Shown piece by piece: positions 34,201-64,000 of a stretch of 64,000 bases of DNA. The position numbers were made by a program, and so were the translations under genes. Position 1 is the stretch's first letter; the number at the start of each line of letters is the position of its first letter. The stretch is taken from the NCBI RefSeq assembly GCF_963675165.1, contig NC_087387.1:371001-435000 (forward strand), written 5' to 3'. The DNA comes from Halichondria panicea (taxonomy: Eukaryota > Porifera > Demospongiae > Suberitida > Halichondriidae). The notes below the pieces were generated by a model, which was not told the DNA's origin, did not search any database, and worked only from the letters and a program-made list of their open reading frames with translations.

Positions 34201-37200
34201 CAATTCATATCTGGAAATGGTTTTGCTTAAAGTATTAAAATGACGAGTTCGTTGCGTACAGTATAATTACATGTATAATTATATGTACAACTATGACTGT
34301 AATTAATGTTATTCATAGCCTTTCCGCTATTCTCAGCGGTGTTACTGTTAGCGCCTTGTACCTGAAGTAGTAGTGAGTATTTGTGACGTAGGTCAGACAG
34401 AATGCCACCTGTCCGTGGTACAGTCTACGTACTCTTCCTAATGAACTCTTGTTATTACATGTACGTGTACGTGTACATCACTCAGGTGAATCAACCCACA
34501 CTGTTGAAGAAGTACGACGAAGAAATAGAAGGAGAGAAGAAAAAATCGTTTACACTCGGTTAGAAACAATTGGCCAACTCATCATGTGATCCCCACCCAC
34601 ACCACACACATCCACCCACCACACACCACACACACAGGTGTTAGGGGAGATGTGGACACCAGCGAAGAAGCGAGATTACAACAAGTTAAAGATAAACTCC
34701 AAGAAAAACAGGTTCATGTCACACAACTCTTAAAAGAATTGTACATATTTCCGTTTGTAAAGTACGAGCATTTCAAGCTATGTACTTCAATTATTCAGGT
34801 TTCCCTGGAAACAGGCCCCTCCCACATTGCCAGCGAGTACTATACGAGTGAAGAGATGGTTAAGTTTAAAAAACCAAAGAAGAAGCGAAAAGTTCGCAAA
34901 AAGTTGAAAGCTGACGATATTTTGCCCCTTGGAGATGTGGGCACTAAGGACCATGGCTCGAGAAGGTATTGTACATTATGTGTAGTATGGCGGTGGCTGT
35001 TTCCATTTCTCAATGCAACACATTTTCCTCTCTTACAGTACAATGTATGAAAGAGGCGGTCTAAACTTGACCAGTGTTTGGGGCGGGCACATTCATCACT
35101 GCATTTGGTAGTGATAGCAATATTGTGTTTTCCTCACAGGGATCATGGCAGTAGGACCAGCCAGGAACAAGAAGAAGTCAGTATGGATGTCAGTATGGAT
35201 ATTGATGAGCCAGGTGGAATACTTCGTATTGTACATGTACTGTGCATCAATATAATTGTGTGTAGCCCGATTTTATATTTATAGCATAATGTACTCTGTA
35301 GTATTTTATGGTACGTGGGTGCTGTACTTTGGTATAACTATGCACGTGTACGTACTTGTAATATGTGATGCAATTTGAGAAAACAGACCACTTGGCTTGG
35401 TCTAAAAAAGTTGAGATCTATATGCATACTGATAGAGCAGAGAAATGCCTACACAATGCTATGCTTAGTCTGTACATATCTCATTCTATGACTAAGTTAT
35501 AATCGTTTGAAGTTGGTTGCTATGAAATTGCATTATTGAAAAAACGCCATTCAAAGATGCCCTACTCCATTAGTAAGCCTATATTTTGCGTTTTTTGACG
35601 AAGCACTGAGGTGAAAATATTTGGATTTAGAGCACCAGACTTCACATAGAGATAGTAGAAAGGCTATAGATACTTGTAAGCTTATAAAACTAAATTCATC
35701 ACTTTGCACTCAAGGTCACAAATTTGCCTCTAGCTCAAATTGAAAATCTAAGCCAAGTGGTCTGTTTTCTCAGATTGCATCACATATACATTGTACGCCT
35801 GTGGAGATATTGTAGAGTACAAAGTTCAGACTGTACATTATTATTGTCTTATCTCCTTCCTCAGTGCCCGAGGCTACTACTACTGACTTGAGGGACGACG
35901 ACACTGGCTCTGTGACAACTGCGCTAGAGAAGTGAGTGTCCATGTGCAGTATCATTTATTTAGTACATCTATGTAAGCTTGCCAATTATTCGTTTTTCCA
36001 AAAAATACAGCAACCATTGATCCAATATCAATAATTTTATGATTTTCTGAAAGCTTAGAAAGAGATCTTTAAAATGATGTATTTTAATCCAAAATCAAGT
36101 ACCAACCATAATTTGTCACTTTTTGGCCTTGGACCATGGGCTATAATCCATGGTATTTGCCCGAAATTGGCCAATTCTGTCATCTCTCAAATATGAACAT
36201 TGATAGTATCATATACATTGCATAGTCATTACTGAATGCATCTGGTATTGATATTGCTCTTTGTTGAAGTTATGACGTCCGGAAAGTAGCTTATCAAATT
36301 ATTCGTTTTCTGAGATAATACTTATTATTAAGGCTACCCCCCCCCAGTGTGTATCATGTGCTATACATGTGCTCTCATGCAGGACCCGGAGGTTGGTGAA
36401 GCGTGGGCGGGGGGAACCCCACGGAGCAGCGATGGTGGCAAACATGTTACAGAGCGTTCCACAGATAATGGTCAAAGAGGAACCCAGTGATGATATGCCT
36501 GGTACGTGAGGGTGTGGAGGAGTGGGTGGGTGAGGGTGTGGGGGAGTGGGTGGGTGAGGGTGTGGAGGAGTGGGTGGGTGAGGGTGTGAAGGAGTGGGGG
36601 AGTGGGTGGGTGAGGGTGTGGGGTGTGGGTAGAGACCCAGCTACGATATGCCTGGTGAAGTATTAATTTTGACTGTGTATTACTGTGCCCACAGAAGGCA
36701 CTATAATACTCAACACCACGTCTGAGTTCTGTAGGCAGGTGGGGGAGGACGAGAAGCCAGGTAAGTGACTATGAGGTCGCTATTCTATTCTCAGTACTTT
36801 GTGTTTAGAAAAGAGGCGTGTCTCCGTTGCCGAACTGGAGGATGAGTTTGGTGTTGAGGAGATTATGGAACTAGACACTCCACAGTTCAACAGTAGCGAG
36901 GGAGGATGGAGCGAAGTACAGGGCGATACTGAGAAGAAGCAAGACGCAAAGGTGTGTGTGTGTGCCTGTGCATGTGTGCGTGGGTGTGCGTGTGATGGGG
37001 GGTTGACAAAGCCGACACTCTTATTCTCCAGTTTGATGAGCTCTACCAAGAGGCAGAACCCATGGCCTCCACCAGCGTGTTGGCAACCCTCCAGCTGGCA
37101 GCAAGGAAAGGCTTCATCCCACACGAGAAGAGGAAAGATTCCAAAGGCAGTAAAACTTCTCAGGGTGATGCAAAGAAAGACTTGTAAGTGCCCTAGTTTA

Positions 37201-37319
37201 GTGTTGTTGTTGTCAATGGTTACGTAACGTCATTGGTATCTTTGCACAGGGAGTATGAACGACAGAAAGAGAGAGAGCGAGAAAGGTGTGTGTGTGTGTG
37301 TGTGGGTGTGTGTGTGTGG

Positions 37320-37407
<88 letters not shown>

Positions 37408-37417
37408 TGTGTGTGTG

Positions 37418-37461
<44 letters not shown>

Positions 37462-38291
37462 GTGCTTACATTTAACTTTTCTAGCCACCAAGTTTGTTTG
37501 AGTAATATCAGTGGTGTGTACACTTATTGTCCTATTTTCCTCGTATTTACTGCATCACATGACATCTGTACACACGTCACATGACATCTGTAGGGAACTG
37601 TCAAAGTACCAGCGAGAGGGGAGTTTCCCTGAGAAGAAGGGCTACAAACCCAACGTCAGGATCGTACATGTTGACGACTCTGGGAGAGAGTTATCTATTA
37701 AAGAGGTATTGCTGCATCCCTTAATATCAGTACATACTCTGTCCCTCCATATTGAAAGTTTATACACTACTAGCCAGAAGACTTTTTGTGCAACTTCCCC
37801 CTATCCAACCAGCTGTTTTGTTATCTACGAAAACTATACACGCGCCACTGACATGCATGCAGGAATCACTACAAGTGCTTGTGTATTTGGCCTAGATGTC
37901 ATCACAGCCATCAATGCTCTGAACTTGTAGTGATTCGTGCACGCATGTCGGACCTCCTCTGATGTGTCCCCAAACTAATACTATACAAGTGGCTTAGGAT
38001 TATGATTTGTATACACACATGTGTACCTATATGTATTACTATTGAAATTTATTCTTCTGTGTGCAGGCATTCCGGTTCATGTCTCACAAGTTTCACGGGA
38101 AAGGCTCCGGAAAGAAGAAGATTGAGAAGAGGTTGAAGAAGATCCAGGAGGAGGAGTTTCTTAAGTCATCCAGCTCTATTGACACGCCCCTCAACACTCT
38201 GGCCATGCTCAAGAGCAAGCAAGCGGCCTCTCAGTCTCCCTATATACTCCTCAAGGGTGCTGGGGCCCAGTCATTGCAGGCGTGAGTGTGT

Positions 38292-38333
<42 letters not shown>

Positions 38334-39049
38334 GTGTGTGTGTGTGTCTAGTGTAGAGCAAGACTTGCATGATGCTTACAGTACTACCTCTTCACTTCAC
38401 TAATGCTACGTTCCATTGTGTACAGCCAAGACCTCTTGATACAGCCCATAGTGTGGTCCCCCTCCCACTGTGCCATGTATTAAGACAGGAGCCCATAAAG
38501 AGAAGGAGCGGCTAACTTCAACGTACACTCGGGGATCACATCTCGTAATTGCCGGTGAAACCGCACTTCCTTGTTTGGAAGCGACTAAGTGCTTGCAAAC
38601 CGCATCCCTGCATTGCGTATAACACGTGTAGGGATTCAACCACTTAGTGGACCCTGCATATATGGAAATGCGGTCATAACCACTTACGAGATGTGATCCC
38701 CGTAGTTAGCCGCTCCTTCTCTTTATGGGCTCCTGATTAAGATTTAGAAGTCCTAGTGCTCCACCACTAAGAGTACTACAGGGAGAGTACCTGGGAAATC
38801 CCCTTTATGGTTCACCACTTAGGTTAAAGGAATGCGCTCTGTATGTGCCTCTAATTGCCCCTGAAGATGATATACAGGCCAGGCACTCAAGGTCCCCCCA
38901 ACCCTACGTCCCAAATAAACAGCTTGTGTACAAAACAACCCCGTAACTGTAAAATGGTCTAAAATTTTCCTCCCCATTTCCCAATCCTTCACATGCTCAC
39001 ACCTGATTCTTCTTCACATAGGCCGGATGTAATCCGGAAGAGAAAGTGA
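31242..39049 (+). CDS. SART1: U4/U6.U5 tri-snRNP-associated protein SART1 (Snu66)
   Basis: Spliceosome tri-snRNP protein needed for assembly and activation. Twenty-five exons: 31242-31329, 31388-31439, 31492-31655, 31742-31834, 32254-32311, 32403-32479, 32541-32623, 32733-32788, 32854-32965, 33472-33552, 33736-33832, 34040-34179, 34486-34558, 34638-34711, 34799-34965, 35140-35213, 35865-35931, 36383-36501, 36695-36760, 36809-36951, 37032-37183, 37250-37285, 37594-37705, 38067-38281, 39022-39049. They sum to 808 codons plus stop (human 800 aa). The N terminus MGSSKK precedes an RS/RD-rich stretch. SLSIEETNKLRAKLGLKPL is the Hub1-interacting (HIND) motif. DVLVNVNIVDAEKAAKNVE, KYDEEIEGEKKKSF, ASEYYTSEEMVKFKK, ILNTTSEFCR and the end FRFMSHKFHGKGSGKKK are all family blocks. 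Tail is PDVIRKRK. Introns host several foldback elements and a SINE-like sequence. Confidence 0.96.
31858..31985 (+). repeat. tRNA-derived SINE-like sequence, one partial and one fuller copy (SART1 intron 4)
   Basis: GGTGGCCAAGTGGTTTGAGC occurs twice (near 31864 and 31912). It fits a Pol III A box (TGGCCAAGTGG). In the second copy GTTTGAGTC (near 31960) sits at the right distance for a B box. The anticodon region is not tRNA-like, so a tRNA-derived SINE is more likely than a functional tRNA. Confidence 0.5.
33100..33390. repeat. CCATGG-family foldback repeat, diverged copy (SART1 intron 9)
   Basis: Arms GGTCCAATTTCAACTTTTTA and AATTATTGAGATTGGACC are inverted relatives, with AGCTTTC/GAAAATC blocks inside. 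Less similar to the other copies (the centre is GTGGGCTATAGGTGG). Confidence 0.6.
35985..36230. repeat. CCATGG-family foldback repeat, right arm truncated (SART1 intron 17)
   Basis: Carries TTTTATGATTTTCTGAAAGC, the central CCATGGGCTATAATCCATGG and CATCTCTCAAATATGAACATTG, then homology fades before the right arm. Confidence 0.75.
37286..37458. repeat. (TG)n microsatellite starting at SART1 exon 22 donor
   Basis: The donor of exon 22 is itself the first TG unit (AAAG then GTGTGTGTG) and the tract runs ~170 bp with TGGG interruptions. Confidence 0.95.
37849..37962. mobile_element. CAGAGGAGG-family MITE, left end lost (SART1 intron 23)
   Basis: Inverted arms GGAATCACTACAAGTGCTT (left) and GAACTTGTAGTGATTC (right). 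The right end has the family terminus CATGTCGGACCTCCTCTG, while the left terminus is missing before TGACATGCATGC. Confidence 0.65.
38486..38735. mobile_element. 250-bp MITE with 7-bp target duplication (SART1 intron 24)
   Basis: Ends CAGGAGCCCATAAAGAGAAG and CTTCTCTTTATGGGCTCCTG are perfect inverted repeats, and the match continues inward through GGAGCGGCTAAC and GGGGATCACATCTCGTAA. ATTAAGA is repeated on both sides (38479-38485, 38736-38742). No coding capacity. The terminus differs from the CAGAGGAGG family. Confidence 0.9.
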
Positions 39050-39220
39050 CCACCAACAGAGCAGCAAGGAGCTAAATACATACTTGACTAAATAGTTCTA
39101 CACACTGTACTCTTGAATTTCTCTTAAAATAATTTTGTCATTTCTGTTTCAAAGTTGGATTACACTTTCGACTGATATTTGATTATTATGAACAAACGCA
39201 ACATTGAAAAAATTATATAA

Positions 39221-40640
39221 TTATGGACCCGGTCTTGCTCGTATTACAAGTACAATAATGGCTACTACAGTCACCGTGGTGATGGCCGCCACAGCTACCA
39301 GTCCTCCTATAACTCCACCCACTATGGCTCCGACATTAGCCGCACCTCCCAGCTCACCTGCAGAGAGAGAGGGGTAATGATTTAATCAATGGCTACAATA
39401 ATTATAAAAGTTTGAATTAAACTATTCATGCTAAGTGGGATGTAATCAGAGCTAGGAGGTACGACATGAGTACCTCGATTAGGCTTGGTCACGTGCAAGA
39501 TTCAACAGTGAAGTTATTGTTGCATGTGACTAATTAACTCAATTTCAGCCTATAATTGAGATACTCGTGTCGGACCTCTTCTGGCGTGTAATTTTTGGGA
39601 TATACTTAAGAGGCTGGAAAGTGGCGTGACAACTCAACGTACCATGTGAGACATGTGAGTAATGATATTATTACAGTCAACAATGGACACTCCAAATAAA
39701 GTGTTTGATCACTGGCACCTACACTTGTTAGGAAACTGATTGTATAAGCTTACCACAAATAAGCTCTTTGATAGTATTGGTACTGTCTAATAAAATAATA
39801 GGCAAAGCTTTCATCTTTAGAATGTTGCTATGGACTTTTTAATGTGATTAATAATTATAGCCATGGTAACAGGTTATACATTAGGTGCATAGAATGAAGC
39901 ACAATCATCAATGTTCCCAATGAAGGAACACTGCAGCTAAAGGTTTACTAAAACCCCCGGAATAAGTAAAGGAGGGAAGCTGATAGTATAAGCTCAACAC
40001 AAATAAATAAGCTCTTTGATAGTTAGTACTTCATAGCTACATGTACACAAGTTGTGACTGGCACTGTCTAATAACCTCTATAATCAACCATACCGGCTAG
40101 ACTTTTTTCATTATTATTGAAACAACACTTTAGTTTAGATAAGATACTGAGTCTTGTTAATAGAACTGAGTGGTTTTTTTTTAGTTACTATAAATAGATC
40201 TAGCCTAATTGTATCAGAGTTGTATATTTCAACAACACAGCTATAGAGGTGTACTCCCTCAGTAGTACTGCAGGCATGTTTTTAACCTTCATAGTATAGC
40301 TATATATAGAGGACTCATGCATGCAGGCTAATATGCTTATATTTGTACATTGCCTCACTTCCAATCACTTGTATGTCCCCAGGTAGCGGCGCTAGTTCCT
40401 CAGTGGTGGTTGTTGCCATGGTAGTAGGTGCGGAGGTGGTAGGTGCAGCGGTTGTTGGGTCCGGAGTTCTTGGATCACCTGACGTGTGTGGGGGGTACAA
40501 CAATGTGAGTATTGTATGTGTGTGGGGGGGTATGAGAACTAGGAGCCATATGTAAAGTGACTGACAATACTGTAGTAAGTGAAAGTAATTATGTGTGCAT
40601 GTGTGTGTGGGTGTGGGTGTGTGTGTGTGTGTGTGGAGGG

Positions 40641-40685
<45 letters not shown>

Positions 40686-40686
40686 A

Positions 40687-40735
<49 letters not shown>

Positions 40736-41450
40736 ATGTGCGTGTGTGTGTGTGTGTGCATGTGTGTGTGTGTGTGTGTGTGTGTGTGGGGGGGGGGTGA
40801 GCTTACATGTCATACAGTTTCCAGCGGAATTCACGTACGATAGTCCACCAATGGTGTTGGTACAGCACGAGTCAATTGACGCCATTGCATCCAGTCCCAA
40901 ACCACTGTCCTGGCATGTACTGGTCCCGTAGCATATCACATTCACTGCAGAGCATGGATTAGGCAAATGACAATTACAACACTAAAAACCATTGCTAAAA
41001 TTTCGTCACCATGCTGTATGCAAAGCCAAATAATCTGTGCACTATGCCAGTTGGATCTACCAATGCAATCAACGGCTATACCACAAATATGATAGCTGCT
41101 GAGCTGTACTTACTTGAGCATACTACACAGACCTCTGCTCCTTGTGTTTGATAAGCCAAATACCCTCTATCACAACACTCGGTCCCAGAGTTGACCACTG
41201 CACTCGCATTCCCCGCGCAACTAAAGACTTCCGTAGTGTAACAGTCAGCTAGGGAATGAACTATGCAGGGATTGCATGAGGTTAAAGAATGCATATAGCA
41301 CAACTATCATATAAAACACAAGTGGAACAGTACCCTCATAGGATGCATGTTGCAACCTGTGATTATAACTTAAAACTCACTTTGTTGAACAGATATTGAG
41401 CACAGCAGAGCTGCTACTGCAGTTAAGGACAACATATTATTGGCTTGCAT
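39221..41450 (-). CDS. Cysteine-rich single-pass membrane protein; family not recognised
   Basis: Five exons (41381-41450, 41114-41248, 40807-40944, 40359-40478, 39221-39357) join, each intron in phase 1, to 199 aa. Residues 1-23 are a signal peptide. Exons 2 and 3 each encode a similar cysteine module (C..C..ECC..C..C, and C..C..SCC..C..C), suggesting a duplicated small disulfide domain. Exon 4 is a Thr/Pro-rich mucin-like stalk (PTTAAPTTSAPTTMATTTTE). Exon 5 is a Gly-rich transmembrane helix (VGAIVGGVIGGLVAVAA) with a very short tail IRARPGP. Phase-1 exons are typical of shuffled extracellular modules. Convergent with SART1 (172 bp between stops). The cysteine pattern recalls Ly6/snake-toxin-like or EGF-sized modules but I cannot assign it. 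No function is claimed. Confidence 0.75.
39447..39586. mobile_element. CAGAGGAGG-family MITE (intron of the membrane protein gene)
   Basis: 140 bp, closely similar inside to the copy at 51060-51185 (both contain GATTAGGCTTGGTCACGTGC and TGTTGCATGTGACTAATTAA). The ends are degraded (CAGAGCTAGGAGG, CCTCTTCTGGCG). TGTAAT is repeated on both sides. Confidence 0.8.
40600..40796. repeat. (TG)n microsatellite
   Basis: Compound TG tract with GCATGTGCG interruptions, ending in a G run immediately before the GTAAGC donor (sense minus) of exon 3 of the membrane protein gene. Confidence 0.95.
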
Positions 41451-41864
41451 TATTTATTTAATTTATACAGTCTGCCTTTCTGGTAAATCTAAGAGTTGAT
41501 CCACACTTCTATAATTATACAGTCAAGAATGAACTCTTGATATACTACAATAACACCCACGCATACATCCTGCATTGTGCAACACACATATCTCTTAGCC
41601 CTTATTATACAACTGAATACGTATACATGCAAAGCACTGAACAACAAGCCAAGAAAATTGATCATGAAGTGGCATGGTCTAGCTCTGGTATAATTATGGG
41701 AAAATATATACAAATGTGGAATTGGAAATAAATACAATATTCAATACAAGAGCACAGCTAAATCAATGCATGCTATAACATAAACAGAGAATTTGAACTG
41801 GCATAGCGTTACAAAATGAATGTAGCATCATATTATATCTGATTAAAATCACTATAGTGACAGT

Positions 41865-48308
<6,444 letters not shown>

Positions 48309-48531
48309 CTCTGTAGCTGTGTGTGTGTCTCTCAGCTTCAGCACAGACAAACTAATCAGTGTCTTCTTTGTATGTTTTCTTCTTAAGTGCAGCATAAATA
48401 CGGTCTATCACATGAGTACGGCCATTGCTCATGTGTGCAATACCTTTCTTGTAGAGCAGCAACGATATCGACAAAGCCTTTCCTTGGGTATACTGGTCTA
48501 CGTGTAGAGCTGAAGCAGAAGCGAGGTTACA
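48309..48531. promoter_or_regulatory. Divergent promoter region STRIP1 / BIN1
   Basis: Only 223 bp between opposite start codons. No TATA box. Promoter role inferred from the head-to-head arrangement. Confidence 0.5.
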
Positions 48532-60914
<12,383 letters not shown>

Positions 60915-61172
60915 CTCAATTAGAACAACTTTTTTCAGATAATTACTGCTCTTGTTGTGTGCAATACTTCTAATTAGCTGTCAAAATTATAATTGTTCAG
61001 GTTGTGTTTTACGTTGATAACAATTTTTTTTTATATAATTATAAAAGACATGCATGTGTATATACTGAACTAAACTGTATATCACAACTACTATAATTAT
61101 ACTGTATAATAATTATTGTCAGACACAAAAGTTGAAAATAACAATTATTTACATTGTCAAATGAAATAATGT

Positions 61173-61652
61173 TCAGATGTCCCAGTACAACTTGTGGCAC
61201 GTGTTCTCCGGGAGGTAGTTACCCAAATTCCCAATACATGCACCACAGGCACAAGCAGTCGGAATTTCCATCGTCATCGTTGGCCCAGTAAATAACATTA
61301 CACCAGCTGTGTTGACACAGATCGCTGGGGAATAACTGTCTGTGGTTGTGATGGTACTCGATTTGCAGCAGGTTAATCCATCATTCGTGGTAGAACATCT
61401 ATGCGATTCATTCTTACTTGTCGAACCCGTAACAATAATGTCATACTTGATCCCAGATGCACATACTCCTCTGCAGGCTGTGACTAGGTACAAGCAGCTC
61501 AGTTGTGCGCTGTGTACATTGGCGAGATCCTCACGAGTGAGTACATGAATCCAAGTACTTTTGAGTTCACATTGACTTGACCCAGCTAAAACGGTGGTAG
61601 CTATTAGGCTAGAACAGAGGAGACCCAGCAGCACAAGCGTTACTGAGTTCAT
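61173..61652 (-). CDS. Secreted cystine-knot protein resembling glycoprotein hormone alpha-2 (GPA2)
   Basis: Single-exon frame of 159 aa. The ATG at 61652 starts a clean signal peptide (MNSVTLVLLGLLCSSLIATT); an in-frame upstream start would add a basic, cysteine-rich leader without that quality. Mature cysteines: 28, 53, 60, 64, 86, 95, 96, 112, 134, 136, 139, 152. The arrangement ACRGVC (60-64), then CC (95-96), then a single C, then CACGAC (134-139) matches the GPA2 pattern (ACRGxC ... CC ... CxCxxC), including the RG after the first knot cysteine. One NES sequon (81-83). The family would make it the alpha subunit of a heterodimeric hormone acting on LGR receptors. The fit is by motif only. 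Other cystine-knot families (for example noggin- or bursicon-like) are possible. Head to head with a second secreted protein. Confidence 0.55.
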   Translation of the reverse strand: MNSVTLVLLGLLCSSLIATTVLAGSSQCELKSTWIHVLTREDLANVHSAQLSCLYLVTACRGVCASGIKYDIIVTGSTSKNESHRCSTTNDGLTCCKSSTITTTDSYSPAICVNTAGVMLFTGPTMTMEIPTACACGACIGNLGNYLPENTCHKLYWDI

Positions 61653-61844
61653 TTTAATTTCGATTTGCTGTTTTGTCTTTCTCGCTTTTCTGCAAGACGT
61701 GAGGAGGAGGGGCTCCTTTATGCAAGTATGCCACGCGCATGCGCACAACTTGAAACTAGGGTGAGTCTATAAAATAAAACTGCCTGTGCTGGTGAACAAA
61801 CTATTGAACTCAAACTAGCTGTTGTACTACTCTCTAGAGCAGCA
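61653..61844. promoter_or_regulatory. Divergent promoter of the two secreted-protein genes
   Basis: 192 bp between opposite start codons. CTATAAAATAAAAC at about 61765 is a good TATA box for the plus gene. On the minus strand GCATAAAGG near 61722 could serve the GPA2-like gene. Roles inferred. Confidence 0.6.
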
Positions 61845-62285
61845 ATGGGACGACAGAGTGTGACACTGATTCAACTTGCAGTAGTACTTTGCACAGCACT
61901 AATGCTACCAGTAGTGAGTGGAAGTTGCCCTCGTTATAACAAAAACTTGTGGTGTGTAAGCAAGGTCGATATTAATGTCGATATTAAAGTGGACAATTGC
62001 GACTACACTCTGACGAATGTGAACAGAGGGACTTGTGTGAACAATGTTACTCTAGTTGAGGACTGTACCCAAGAACGCCAATGTGAATCAACCTACTACG
62101 AAGGACCTCCAGCAAATGCAGGACAGGTGCATAGAACGTGCATCCCGAGTAATACTGCGATTATTACAGGAGCAAAAATTGCAAGCCTTTCATCAAACAA
62201 TGCAAGAGCAGGCTGTGCTCCTACAAAATATATACCATACGAATTTGTGAACGTGACCTCTTGCAAATGTGATTATTTTCCATAA
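61845..62285 (+). CDS. Secreted cysteine-rich protein, divergent partner of the GPA2-like gene
   Basis: Single-exon 146-aa frame. Signal peptide QSVTLIQLAVVLCTALMLPVVSG, then a mature chain beginning SCPRYNKNLWC. Eleven or so cysteines, two NVT sequons, and the end reads NVTSCKCDYFP, where CxC near the C terminus recalls cystine-knot subunits; there is no CxGxC motif, so a cystine knot is not proven. AATAAA at 62330-62335 and TATA near 61765 support a compact gene. It shares a 192-bp promoter region with the GPA2-like gene, which suggests co-expression. Family unknown. Confidence 0.7.
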   Translation: MGRQSVTLIQLAVVLCTALMLPVVSGSCPRYNKNLWCVSKVDINVDIKVDNCDYTLTNVNRGTCVNNVTLVEDCTQERQCESTYYEGPPANAGQVHRTCIPSNTAIITGAKIASLSSNNARAGCAPTKYIPYEFVNVTSCKCDYFP

Positions 62286-62489
62286 GTTTCAGTTGTAATT
62301 GTATGCAACAAACTGTTTTCATTCTTGTCAATAAAATTAATTATCTTCTTGTGTAAAATTGTGTACAGAATAAACGTCAATGTTTCAATTGTGGCAAATT
62401 AAAGAGTTTTCCTATGTATAGCTATAGCAAGCAACTTCACAAATTAGCACAGCTTTGTACCATGCATACAGTTAATACCCATGCATGGT

Positions 62490-64000
<1,511 letters not shown>

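Overview
This is a stretch of intron-rich animal nuclear DNA, and the best guess for the host is a sponge (probably a demosponge). The genes are unmistakably metazoan: phenylalanine hydroxylase, sialate O-acetylesterase, histone H3, an LGR-type receptor, CIB2-like, forkhead, MRPS21, SART1, STRIP1 and BIN1/amphiphysin. They are packed tightly with short introns in AT-rich DNA. Several genes encode small cysteine-rich secreted or membrane proteins that I cannot match to vertebrate families. Sponge origin is inferred from overall gene style and divergence and is not proven by any single feature.

Layout. 1-12643 (all minus strand) is a tandem segmental duplication. It contains a type II membrane glycosyltransferase-like gene (copy A partial at the window edge, copy B with a 1-nt frameshift) and phenylalanine hydroxylase (copy B complete with 11 exons, copy A truncated to exons 5-11). 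12875-19321 carries, on the plus strand, a small nuclear-type protein, SIAE, a replication-type histone H3 with its 3' stem-loop, and a small secreted cysteine protein. 19083-22534 has no gene I can support. 22535-26800 is an LRR-containing GPCR of the glycoprotein-hormone-receptor/LGR class whose 5' end I could not find. 27073-30879 (minus) holds CIB2-like, a divergent forkhead factor and MRPS21. 31242-39049 (plus) is a complete 25-exon SART1. 39221-41450 (minus) is a cysteine-rich single-pass membrane protein. 41865-48308 (minus) is a complete 13-exon STRIP1 and 48532-60914 (plus) a complete 16-exon BIN1/amphiphysin. 61173-61652 (minus) is a secreted cystine-knot protein resembling glycoprotein hormone alpha-2 (GPA2). 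It lies head to head with a second secreted cysteine-rich protein (61845-62285, plus). 62490-64000 (minus) is the 3' part of a transmembrane protein with an SH2 domain.

How it fits together. Splice junctions for the large genes were worked out by reading phase, and the summed coding lengths are multiples of three (PAH 448 aa, SIAE 519, SART1 808, STRIP1 807, BIN1 555, CIB 185, MRPS21 87). Four gene pairs are head to head over about 190-360 bp: PAH/small nuclear protein, MRPS21/SART1, STRIP1/BIN1 and the GPA2-like/secreted pair. The most interesting combination is a GPA2-like cystine-knot ligand, an adjacent divergent secreted partner, and an LGR-type receptor about 35 kb away.

Introns and spacers are full of short inverted-repeat elements: a CAGAGGAGG-ended family with 6-7-bp target duplications, a family of foldbacks centred on paired CCATGG boxes, and several single elements. 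Very long (CA)n/(TG)n tracts sit directly against splice sites.
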